From Osedax fenrisi (taxonomy: Eukaryota > Annelida > Polychaeta > Sabellida > Siboglinidae): 64,000 bases of DNA. How positions within the stretch are numbered: the stretch's first letter is position 1; each line of letters begins with the position of its first letter. A program made the translations under genes and the position numbers. Of this stretch, positions 13,087-25,684 are shown in pieces. The stretch covers positions 4,079,638 to 4,143,637 of the forward strand of contig OZ025245.1 of NCBI GenBank assembly GCA_964019155.1, given 5' to 3'. The notes beneath the pieces are model-generated. The model did no database searches. It saw only the letters and a program-made list of their open reading frames with translations, and had not been told where the DNA came from.

Positions 13087-14672
13087 ATATTTGTATACAA
13101 ATATTATTCTATGATAATATATTATGCATAATATATATACAATATATATATAATAATAATAATTTATTTCCTATAGTTAACTCAGCTCAGAGAACATTCT
13201 TCAGATGGATAATTTGAGTCGTTCGAGTAGATATGGTTTTTATTTATTACACATCCAATATTGATTAATATTATAATATATTAATTTCATTATGTATACA
13301 AATATGTATTCTGATATTAAAATTCATTGAATATAGATTTAATTATACATACTTTTTTTATATAAATAACTTATTTATAAAGAATGTGACATGTATTAAT
13401 TTGATAAATTAACATGAATAGAAATAATTAAATTAAATTATATATAATTATATTTTATAACAAATATATTTAACATTTATTCAGTTTAAAATTCAAAACA
13501 GTTTCTCAAAATATACAATATATATTTGTATATATTTATATATTTGAAATTAATAATTTGTATTACATTAATATTCTATGATAAAAATGTTCTATAGTTA
13601 ACTGTTAACTGTTCTATAGTTACTCAAATTGATTCAGAGAACATCAACCTGGCTAATACATGTCCTGCTTGTAAACAAGGTTTTTAATTTAAAATATTAA
13701 AATCATTTAATATGCATATATATTATATACAATGTATAGTATACATATATTATGATATTAAAATAAATTTAATTATAATTGATTTATATGTATTTTTTTA
13801 TAAATAATTAATTGATAAATAATGTAATTACTTTGATAAATTTAACATGAATAGAAATAATTAAATTATATATTTACTAGAATAAATCATATATTATAAT
13901 ATACGTGTAGTCTAATAACAATTTAATTATAAATGCATTTATTTATTTAAAAAAATATTTTAAAATATTATTTCTCAAAATAGACAATATATAAAAATTA
14001 TTATTCTATGTCTATATAATGTGTGAATATATACATATAACTATAGTTATATACTACTAATTATTTAATTGTCTATAGTTAGATCGGTTCAGAGATCATC
14101 AACCTGCACTGCAGATCTTGCAGGTGGGCTAATTCATGTTCTTCTTGTAAAAATGGTTTTTACTTACTTAAACTTTACTTTACTTTATGCAATATTAAGA
14201 TTAAAATATTTTATATTTATTTAAAATATAAATATGTAATCTGATATACATTTAATTTAAATGTATATATTTAAATACTTTAAAAATTAATTATAAATAA
14301 CTTATTAATACATAATGTGAAATATAAGTAAATTTTATAAATTTAACATAAATATAAATAATTAAATTATACACCTAAATAAATATATTTTAAATTAATA
14401 ATTGTTATTAAATAATTATTATATTATAATAATGTTTGAATATTTATATAATAATAATTTTAATTTCCTATAGCTAATTCAAACCGATTCAGAAAACATC
14501 AACCTGGGCTAACCTATCAGATTCTCATAAAAATGGTTTTTACTTAACATACAATATTAAAATATGTTAAATTTATTAAATATATAAATATCTATTAATT
14601 ATTTTACTAGTATAAATCATATTATATATATATATATATATATATATAATATGAATATAGTTTAATTACATT

Positions 14673-14713
<41 letters not shown>

Positions 14714-15778
14714 ATAGGTATGTAATAAAATTATTTCTCAAAATGTAAAAAAAATATTTGTAAAATTATTATAGAATAAGTATATGTTAATTTAATATTA
14801 TCACATACTATATATTCATTTAATTAATACTATTTAATAAATTATATATGAAAATACTATTTAATAAATCACTTGTGAATGTATTATTATTTATGAAATA
14901 TTTCAAAATCAATTAATTATATACTATTCCAGTATATATTAATGTATTATTAAATAAATACTAGAAAAATAGTTAATATATTAATTTATAATTTAAGAAC
15001 AATTTATAAAGCTATTTTTGTAATCTTATTTTTTAAATTTATAAATTATGTACTAATTTAATGTATTATTAAATAACTAGAAACATATTATATATATATA
15101 TAGTTTAATATATTAATTTATATATATACATAAATAATTACAAATCATTAATCCTGTGATTAATTCTCTGGTTAACAGTGTACAATATAACATAATTATA
15201 CTTTTCCATTATAAATATATTTATATAATGTTGGCTAAACTATGTATCATAAACTATATACCATTTCACTAAATTCAACATATATGACTAGTTTATGGGT
15301 AATTCGTTATAATTTTGTTAGAATTATTTAAAAAAGTATATAGTTAATATATAGTTATCATCGCCCAAAACCCCCCTCATGATATCGACCAAAATACCCT
15401 CATCGCATATACTATTGTTATGTTATCTTTATTCTATTATATAATTAATATTTTTAATTGATTTTTATTTCATTTTATGTAGAATATTTAGTAGTTTAAT
15501 ATAATAAAAAAATTATCATAAAAATGTTATTAATTGTTTTGTAATTTACCATTAACTCTACGCAATTTATTACAATAATATAGCAGAAAATGCACTTTTT
15601 ACATAATCGATAATATTATTCAATATATTTAATTTTTCTTATATTTTTCTTAAAATATTAGGTAACATAAACATTATACACAGTTCGTTAATGTAAAATA
15701 TTTTCATATCTATTACCGTTGTGATTATATTGCCATCGACCAAAACCCCCTCATTGCCCAAAACCCCCTCACGTCCCC
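12349..15778. mobile_element. TA-GGGGA element 1 (3.4 kb)
   Basis: The left terminus after a TA is GGGGACGTGAGGGGGTTTTG; the right terminus read inverted matches it, and the TIR of about 28 bases has one mismatch. The core GAGGGGNTTTTGGGCGAT recurs near 12553 and, inverted, near 15361 and 15735, so the subterminal zones carry several copies. No transposase frame is visible. Inside are four exon-like modules (13177-14535) and AT-rich filler. A TA duplication suggests the Tc1/mariner-pogo group, but this is inference. Confidence 0.72.
13177..14535 (+). repeat. Four exon-like modules spaced about 430 bp
   Basis: Modules at about 13177-13235, 13620-13679, 14079-14155 and 14474-14535 each follow CTATAG and end before GGTTTTTA. 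They share TCAGAGAACATCAACCTGG with substitutions. Modules 1-3 are open in the frame starting Ser-Glu; modules 2 and 3 then encode a Cys-X-X-Cys (TCPACK and SCSSCK). Module 4 is broken in that frame. Layout and flanks look like acceptor, exon and donor, but the protein is not recognised and the modules may simply be an old tandem repeat. Confidence 0.4.
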
Positions 15779-15919
15779 TATATAGATTCATTTATTATCC
15801 TTCATATTATCCTTCATATTACATAATTTAGTTATATTTTACTATAATTTAGTTATAATCTAATGTTACACTAATTTATTTTATATATTCACTTGATGAG
15901 ATATATTTCATTTTTACAG

Positions 15920-16020
15920 AAGCTACCATGGTGCATACCAAGTGTTCACGGGATGAAGTCATCGAGGGGATTGGCAAATTTCTGCGGGCAAATAAAAGAC
16001 AAAATATTGAAATAAATTAA
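15920..16020 (+). CDS. Exon-like segment, unknown protein, copy 1
   Basis: A pyrimidine-rich tract ending TTTTTACAG precedes a frame that runs to a TAA at 16018. The frame contains ACCATGG (ATG at 15928), then codes for MVHTKCSRDEVIEG and ends with KRQNIEIN. GC content is much higher than the surroundings. It could be a terminal exon (starting in codon phase 1) or a very small gene of 30 codons. No family was recognised. No upstream exon was found, so expression is unproven. Confidence 0.4.
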
Positions 16021-16436
16021 AAATTATATATAATTTTACAGTGTACAATATAACATAATTATACTTTTCCATTATAAATATATTTATATAATGTTGGCTA
16101 AACTATGTATCATAAACTATATACCATTTCACTAAATTCAACATATATGACTAGTTTATGGGTAATTCGTTATAATTTTGTTAGAATTATTTAAAAAAGT
16201 ATATAGTTAATATATAGTTATCATCGCCCAAAACCCCCCTCATGATATCAACCAAAATACCCTCATCGCATATACTATTGTTATGTTATCTTTATTCTAT
16301 TATATAATTAATATTTTTAATTGATTTTTATTTCATTTTATGTAGAATATTTAGTAGTTTAATATAATAAAAAAATTATCATAAAAATGTTATTAATTGT
16401 TTTGTAATTTACCATTAACATATTACATATTTATAC

Positions 16437-16663
16437 CATTACATATTTCTCTAGATTATCTCAAGTTTATAACTCAAGAACTTCTCATCACATATGTCTT
16501 TAGATTATCTCAAGTTTATAACTCAAGAACTTCTCATCACATATTTCTCTAGATTATCTCAAGTTTATAACTCAAGAACTTCTCATCACATATGTCTCTA
16601 GATTATCTCAAGTTTATAACTCAAGAACTTCTCATCACATATTTCTCTAGATTATCTCGAGTT
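16437..16663. repeat. 49-bp minisatellite, array 1
   Basis: TAGATTATCTCAAGTTTATA recurs every 49 bases (16452, 16501, 16550 and on). The array is followed by a short (TAG)n at about 16664-16685, exactly where the next segmental copy begins. Confidence 0.92.
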
Positions 16664-17794
16664 GTAGTAGTAGTAGTAGTAGTAGTAATTTAATATTATC
16701 ACATACTATATATTCATTTAATTAATACTATTTAATAAATTATATATGAAAATACTATTTAATAAATCACTTGTGAATGTATTATTATTTATGAAATATT
16801 TCAAAATCAATTAATTATATACTATTCCAGTATATATTAATGTATTATTAAATAAATACTAGAAAAATAGTTAATATATTAATTTATAATTTAAGAACAA
16901 TTTATAAAGCTATTTTTGTAATCTTATTTTTTAAATTTATAAATTATGTATTAATTTAATGTATTATTAAATAACTAGAAACATATTATATATATAAATA
17001 GTTTAATATATTAATTTATATATATACATAAATAATTACAAATCATTAATCCTGTGATTAATTCTCTGGTTAACAGTGTACAATATAACATAATTATACT
17101 TTTCCATTATAAATATATTTATATAATGTTGGCTAAACTATGTATCATATACCATTTCACTAAATTCAACATATATGACTAGTTTATGGGTAATTCGTTA
17201 TAATTTTGTTAGAATTATTTAAAAAAGTATATAGTTAATATATAGTTATCATCGCCCAAAACCCCCCTCATGATATCGACCAAAATACCCTCATCGCATA
17301 TACTATTGTTATGTTATCTTTATTCTATTATATAATTAATATTTTTAATTGATTTTTATTTTATTTTATGTAGAATATTTAGTAGTTTAATATAATAAAA
17401 AAATTATCATAAAAATGTTATTAATTGTTTTGTAATTTACCATTAACTCTACGCAATTTATTACAATAATATAGCAGAAAATGCACTTTTTACATAATCG
17501 ATAATATTATTCAATATATTTAATTTTTCTTATATTTTTCTTAAAATATTAGGTAACATAAACATTATACACAGTTCGTTAATGTAAAATATTTTCATAT
17601 CTATTACCGTTGTGATTATATTGCCATCGACCAAAACCCCCTCATTGCCCAAAACCCCCTCACGTCCCCTATATAGATTCATTTATTATCCTTCATATTA
17701 TCCTTCATATTACATAATTTAGTTATATTTTAATCTAATGTTACACTAATTTATTTTATATATTCACTTGATGTGATATATTTCATTTTTACAG

Positions 17795-17895
17795 AAGCTA
17801 CCATGGTACATACCAAGTGTTCACGGGATGAAGTCATCGAGGGGATTGGCAAATTTCTGCGGGCAAATAAAAGACAAAATATTGAAATAAATTAA
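17795..17895 (+). CDS. Exon-like segment, unknown protein, copy 2
   Basis: This is a duplicate of 15920-16020 with the same acceptor-like tract, length and stop codon. The only difference seen is GTG to GTA in the second codon after the ATG, which is silent. That single synonymous change is compatible with coding constraint but equally with a very young duplication. Confidence 0.4.
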
Positions 17896-18068
17896 AAATT
17901 ATATATAATTTTCTTTTAATATTTTGTAAGATATTATAATTCTAAATTCTATAATTCTAATTCTTTAGATATCTAAACAGATAATTACTCGTTGAATAAA
18001 ATAATATATATCTATTAACTTTTTATTTAATAATATACATAATATTTATATAGATAATCTCTATTTAA

Positions 18069-18270
18069 ATCAAGAATTTCTCATCACATATTTCTCTAGA
18101 TTATCTCAAGTTTATAACTCAAGAACTTCTCATCACATATGTCTCTAGATTATCTCAAGTTTATAACTCAAGAACTTCTCATCACATATTTCTCGAGATT
18201 ATCTCGAGTTTATAACTCAAGAATTTCTTGTCACATATTTCTCGAGATTATCTCGAATTTATATCTGGAG
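18069..18270. repeat. 49-bp minisatellite, array 2
   Basis: This is the same unit as array 1. It drifts toward TCTCGAGATTATCTCGAG in its distal copies, and fragments of the motif continue to about 18350. Confidence 0.88.
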
Positions 18271-18365
18271 AATTTCTGCTTTAAAAAAAGTTGACAAATG
18301 TACAAGATATTCTTGAGAATAAATAACTAGAATTTCTCGAGATTTTCTCGTTATTTGAATACTGG

Positions 18366-18512
18366 GTAAAGTCATCAACAATAGAACTAAAGTAGTTTTT
18401 CTGAAAACATTCTCTCTGTAGAGATAAGGGGCAACTTTAAGCCTCTGAAAGCTAAGTACAAGATGTGTAAAGTCATCAACAATAGAACTAAAGTAGTTTT
18501 TCTGAAAACATT
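18366..18512. repeat. Direct repeat of a 46-bp segment
   Basis: GTAAAGTCATCAACAATAGA and the following 26 bases occur at about 18366 and 18468, separated by a unique stretch containing GGGGCAACTTTAAGCC. No function was recognised. Confidence 0.8.
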
Positions 18513-18595
18513 ATATTATTCTAACCCATTATACAAGCACCCTATCAGATAATGACACGCAATCTATCAATTAATACCATATAGGGTAGTAATAG

Positions 18596-19362
18596 TAATA
18601 GTAATAGTAATAGTAATAGTAATAGTAATAGTAATAGTAATAGTAATAGTAATAGTAATAGTAATAGTAATAGTAATAGTAATAGTAATAGTAATAGTAA
18701 TAGTAATAGTAATAGTAATAGTAATAGTAATAGTAATAGTAATAGTAATAGTAATAGTAATAGTAATAGTAATAGTAATAGTAATAGTAATAGTAATAGT
18801 AATAGTAATAGTAATAGTAATAGTAATAGTAATAGTAATAGTAATAGTAATAGTAATAGTAATAGTAATAGTAATAGTAATAGTAATAGTAATAGTAATA
18901 GTAATAGTAATAGTAATAGTAATAGTAATAGTAATAGTAATAGTAATAGTAATAGTAATAGTAATAGTAATAGTAATAGTAATAGTAATAGTAATAGTAA
19001 TAGTAATAGTAATAGTAATAGTAATAGTAATAGTAATAGTAATAGTAATAGTAATAGTAATAGTAATAGTAATAGTAATAGTAATAGTAATAGTAATAGT
19101 AATAGTAATAGTAATAGTAATAGTAATAGTAATAGTAATAGTAATAGTAATAGTAATAGTAATAGTAATAGTAATAGTAATAGTAATAGTAATAGTAATA
19201 GTAATAGTAATAGTAATAGTAATAGTAATAGTAATAGTAATAGTAATAGTAATAGTAATAGTAATAGTAATAGTAATAGTAATAGTAATAGTAATAGTAA
19301 TAGTAATAGTAATAGTAATAGTAATAGTAATAGTAATAGTAATAGTAATAGTAATAGTAATA
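18596..19362. repeat. (TAGTAA)n hexanucleotide array
   Basis: About 128 perfect hexamers lie here, with no interruption seen. Every forward frame is closed or gives only a dipeptide repeat, and no start codon is present. Confidence 0.97.
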
Positions 19363-21408
<2,046 letters not shown>

Positions 21409-22440
21409 AAATGAAGTAGTAGTAGGACAAAATATTATATGAATATATATTTATATTTTTTAATTTAGTATACCAATGTAGGTGTTGTTGTAACATAAGT
21501 TAATTTATACTGATCGTATCGTATATTGATTTTTTTGGTAATTTATATAATACGCGCATTGACGATCGAATTATTTTATTTAATGGCATAAACTGATAAG
21601 CAGGTAAATTAATTAAAAGTATGTTACAACTTACTTATTGTAACTATATAGATATAACTAAGCTTTGAATTAGAAATGTACATGTATTATTAGTTATTGT
21701 TTTTCTTATCATTCTAATATTATGCAATTGATAGTTGGCTGATTTTACTTTTGCGTTTATGAACATATTAAGAATCTTATCAATTGATACTCCGAAATTG
21801 TGTTATTTATCTGATAGTTTTTATTGTGTATCAAATTATTTTCGTTTTATATACAAAACAATGATTCTGGTAACTATATTAATCTTATGAAAACTGAGAA
21901 TAAAACTTAAATAATGCCTTTAATAAGCATGAGTTAATGCATTTTATGGAGTCTGAGAATTCTTCGACGGTTTATGTAACCCATTCTATGACTTAAACGA
22001 TGAGTTTGATATTGAGCCTGCATCGTGTATTTAGGTATTGATACTGAGACTGAATCGATGCTTTAGGTAACCTAGACTGATACTGAATCGATGCTTTATG
22101 TATAGAGATTGAGTATATGTGTGTAGGTTATGTATGTTTGTGTGTGTATGTGTGTGTTTCTAGAATAAACATGAAAACCGAGCAGGCCATTATATAAAGT
22201 ATATATGTTATTGTATTATTGATTGTTATTCGTTATATAAATTATTTAATTTTTAATATTTCATTAAACATAAATATATACCATGATATAGACAATATTA
22301 ACATTTATAAATATATTAATAATTTATATTTTCATTATTATTATATGTTATAATATAATAAACTTAATATTAATTTTATAAATTAAAGTATAATCCAGAT
22401 AAGAATGTATAATGATACTATATTATGTTATAAATTAGGG
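21409..22440. other. AT-rich unique stretch, no gene seen
   Basis: Two partial repeats of a phrase ending CTGAATCGATGCTTTA occur near 22050-22100. A GT-rich run lies at 22110-22160. There is no supported coding frame. Confidence 0.55.
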
Positions 22441-22856
22441 TATACTAATTGACAATATTAATGTAAAACATATAATGTACCCTAACAATATTAGGGTACA
22501 TATTTGATTCATGTGATGTTATTATAGGTGGGGCACTGAATCTATTTGTATAGGTACCCCTATTTATATGGTACCCTAATTGAGGTACGCTGTGGGGTAT
22601 ATACTCGGTACCCTAACTCGAGCTATCGCTGTAGTCTAACCGCCGCGTAGATCAGGTGTATTATTGGAAGTATACATAGTCGCAGTAAACACCACTTTAT
22701 TAGTGAACATTGGCCTATTAACTATATTAGTTTAGATGTTTAAATTGCGTTTGAAGCAATGTAGTGTTCGTTCGTGATTACATTTTACAACTAGATTTCA
22801 ATTTTTAAATTTGTTTTTAATTTTTAAGGGAAAAGTATTGCTGAAATACGCACAAT

Positions 22857-23480
22857 GGCGAAGGAATTTGAATCGATGAGTAATGTAAAGGAGGGTAGTA
22901 TATGCTATAAGTGATAGAATATATGCTATAAAATAGGGAATAAGCGTAGTCTGTTGGAGGAATGAATACGAAAATTAGATAGGATATCAACTGTGTTGGA
23001 AGGAGATTAAGATGTAAGTGGACATACAGAATTAGATGATTTACATGTAGAATGGAGGGTCATACTAGTAGATGATGTAGGAATAATACTTTAAACCACC
23101 AACCTTTCCAGTAGATCAGGCAATTTGGAAAAGGGGGAATGCCAGGAAAGTAAGGGGGAGTACAAGGGAAATAGATAATAATAGTATGTTAATAGGGAGA
23201 TGTCCTAGGGAAAAGGTAGTAATACATCGTAGGGTATTGGCATGTTTAATAAATTCAGATAGTCAGGTTTCAGTGATATCAGAGGTGATGGTAAGGTCTG
23301 TAGACTTGAGAGTAATACCCGTAAACCCAAAATTTGATTTAAAAACAGCAAATGACACTATTGGACAAGTAATAACAGATATTATATTATGGGTAAGAAG
23401 AGTGAGAAGGTAGGATTCATAGTAACTAAAATTGAGGGATTATTTGTAATAAGTATGAATACTTTACATACTTATAGGGT
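22857..23480 (+). pseudogene. Ty3/gypsy gag-protease remnant
   Basis: A retropepsin-like segment is visible at 23186-23480: ACLINSDSQVSVISE aligns with the LIDSGSQVSVIS active-site pattern of gypsy proteases, with Asn where the catalytic Asp should be. Downstream, in the same frame but after a stop, comes GFIVTKIEGLFVISMNTL, matching the conserved C-terminal strand of these proteases. Upstream at about 22900, CYK followed by two stops and NIC may be a ruined zinc knuckle, which is weak. Loss of the catalytic residue and several stops make this a dead copy. Confidence 0.68.
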
Positions 23481-23579
23481 TATATCGAGTATTGGATTGG
23501 GTAGGGGAATTAATATAGGACTTAGGGTATAATATGGAATAAATAGTGTTAATATTATAATGAGGAGTTTGTAAAAGTT

Positions 23580-23908
23580 TATATAGGGTGTAAAAATAGA
23601 ATTTTCAAGGAAAGTATAAACAAATTAACTTTTAAATACGAGTTTATTAGAATGTCATTTAGGCTAACTAAACTCCAACTACATTTCAGAGAGTGATATC
23701 AAACTTATTTAGATCAGAGATGTATAAATTAATAGTATGTTATTTAGATGATATATTAGTTTATTCTAAGACATGGGAGGAACATTTAGGACACATTGAA
23801 GTTGTAATGATGAGTTTGGAAGAAGCTGGGTTTCAGTTAAGTACTGGGAAATGTAGGATATTCATAAATGAAATAAATTGTCTAGGATTTAGAATATCAG
23901 TCAAATAG
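23580..23908 (+). pseudogene. Ty3/gypsy reverse transcriptase remnant
   Basis: The frame at 23637 encodes YEFIRMSFRLT, the gypsy pattern YEFxRMPFGLT, and ends in a stop near 23694. The next frame (23693-23908) continues with ISNLFRSEMYK, then VCYLDDILVYSKTWEEHLGH and CLGFRIS. YLDD is the RT active-site motif, retained here. The break between the two parts is a frameshift near 23690. The spacing from protease to RT is far shorter than in intact pol, so an internal deletion is likely. RNase H and integrase are not seen; the pol frame is replaced by a minisatellite from 23926. Confidence 0.9.
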
Positions 23909-23925
23909 ATAGGAACTATTAACCA

Positions 23926-24372
23926 GATATACCCTAATTAGGGTCCATCATGCTAAATATGAATACTTGTACCCTAAAAAGGTGTATCCTAGCAAATTTA
24001 AGCCTTCTGTACCCTAATTTATTATTGATTTTGTACCCTAATTAACTATTGATATTGTACCCTAATTTATTATTGATGTTGTATGCCCTAAATTATTCTT
24101 GTTTCTGTATCCTAATTAATAACGTTGATGTACCCTAAATTATTATTAATGCTGTACCCCAATTAATATTTATGCTGTACCCTTAATTATTATTGTTACT
24201 GTACGCTAATTTACTATTTATGCTGGACCCTAATTTATTCTTTTTACTGTACCCTACTTTATTAACGATGATGTACCCTACATTATTATTGATGTTGTAC
24301 CATAATTTACTTTTGATGCTGGGTCCTAATTTACTATTTCTGTTATAGTCTAATTATTATTGATGCTGTATA
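23926..24372. repeat. GTACCCTAATT minisatellite, about 24-bp period
   Basis: Variants of TGTACCCTAATTTATTATTG repeat about every 24 bases with heavy divergence. Similar GTACCCTAA words occur upstream of the gypsy remnant at 22440-22620, so the pol remnant is flanked on both sides by this sequence type. Confidence 0.85.
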
Positions 24373-24770
24373 TAGAATAACAAAAATATATAGGTAAATT
24401 ATAATTAGAAGTATTTTATTTAAATACTAAATATAATAACAAAGTAATCAAAAGAAAGTATTACATATTAATAAAATAAAAGAAATATAAATTATAAATG
24501 ATACGATAAAAACACGATGAAAATAATGAATAGTGGTGTATTACATCTCCTTCTATCACTATAAAATAAACTCCATTTTTCGAAACAATCACAGGAGATT
24601 CTTAATTTATATTCTGTAAAATGTAATATATAAGTATATATGAATATATATATATATGTAGTATAGTGGCGTTTACGTATCTACTACTAATCAATTTACT
24701 TCGATCTAAATTACTAAAGAAATACGCGTTTCATTCATTTATTATAATTTCCTCGTGGTAACTGTCGATA
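24373..24770. other. AT-rich stretch, no gene seen
   Basis: The sequence is unique and AT-rich, without repeat units or open frames that could be supported. Confidence 0.55.
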
Positions 24771-25260
24771 TCAGGTTATTCGCATACGTCTGCTCGCTTC
24801 GACCGCTAGCTCAAAAAAGAAAGTTCACCTTGGAACAATTCCAGAAGTCACGCCCACAATATTTTAAGGGGCGTGCCAGATAAATAATAATAATAATACG
24901 GTTGGAGTCGGTAGCGCTCCAGAAGCAGGTCGTATCGTCCCAGCAGCAGCTCGTCGGTCGCAGTCGTCGTCGTGGTCGCAGGGTGAAGATCGGGATACGT
25001 GGTGGGGGAAATACGTGGTGACGGAATACGTGGTGGGGGAAATACGTGGTGACGGAATACGTGGTGGGAGAAATACGTGGTGACGGAATACGTGGTGGGG
25101 GAAATACGTGGTGACGGAATACGTGGTGGGGGAAATACGTGGTGGGACAGTTATACATAAACATTTCAACAAACACTGACAATATCCTAGCCCCATTATA
25201 TATATGTTATGTAACATTCATTCTCACAATCATCCTGCCTTAATACCACACCGCGCCGCC
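24771..25260. other. GC-rich island with 31-bp repeat
   Basis: This is one of the few GC-rich, CpG-containing stretches (for example CAGTCGTCGTCGTGGTCG near 24960). It contains a tandem repeat at 24992-25146. Overlapping frames on the minus strand exist only because 31 is not a multiple of three and the unit lacks stops; they are not convincing proteins. Function unknown; a promoter or non-coding exon is possible. Confidence 0.45.
24992..25146. repeat. 31-bp tandem repeat, about 5 copies
   Basis: ACGGAATACGTGGTGGGGGA recurs at 25021, 25052, 25083 and 25114, exactly 31 bases apart, with one GGGGG to GGGAG change. Each unit holds AATACGTGGTG twice. Confidence 0.94.
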
Positions 25261-25310
25261 AATCTAATATAAACTCATTTGAACACACACTCATACAAAA
25301 TACACTACAT

Positions 25311-25314
<4 letters not shown>

Positions 25315-25367
<53 letters not shown>
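25315..25367. repeat. (TA)n microsatellite
   Basis: A pure TA run of about 26 units. Confidence 0.97.
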
Positions 25368-25371
<4 letters not shown>

Positions 25372-25684
25372 TTATATTGATTAAATATTATTAAAAAAAA
25401 TAATAAAAATGGCTATATTATATTAAATTGAATTTGAATGTTATTTTATATATATATCAAATAATATACTATTTCTAGAATTCGAGATCGGGGCTTGTGG
25501 GCTAGTGTGATCTTGGGATCGTGGTATGAGAAAATGAACATACTGCAAAGATATATCGAATGTATTCACGATATACCATAAGTAGTAAATTCACCCTCTA
25601 CATACTATATAGTGAGCTTGTAAACTTGTGGGCTTGTAAGTGTCTGGGCTTATGGCATTCTCGGTGTATGGGCTTGTAGTCTTG
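25368..25684. other. Short unique stretch, no gene seen
   Basis: An AT-rich part is followed by GGGCTTGTGGGCT-type words at 25490-25670 that look like precursors of the G-rich minisatellite. Confidence 0.5.

Larger units (their letters stand above)
14787..17914. repeat. Tandem segmental duplication around a transposon end
   Basis: The block 14787-16030 recurs at about 16683-17914, offset by 1.88-1.9 kb, including the right TIR of element 1 (second copy ends at 17669) and an exon-like segment. A third partial copy of its 15174-15550 section lies at 16035-16418. Identity is very high, with scattered single-base changes. Confidence 0.92.

Noticed and set aside
24811..25217. Two overlapping minus-strand frames with HHVFPPPRIP-type repeats
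   Set aside because: They are the 31-bp repeat read in successive frames; the same repeat would give an open frame in any register without stops, and there is no start context or domain.
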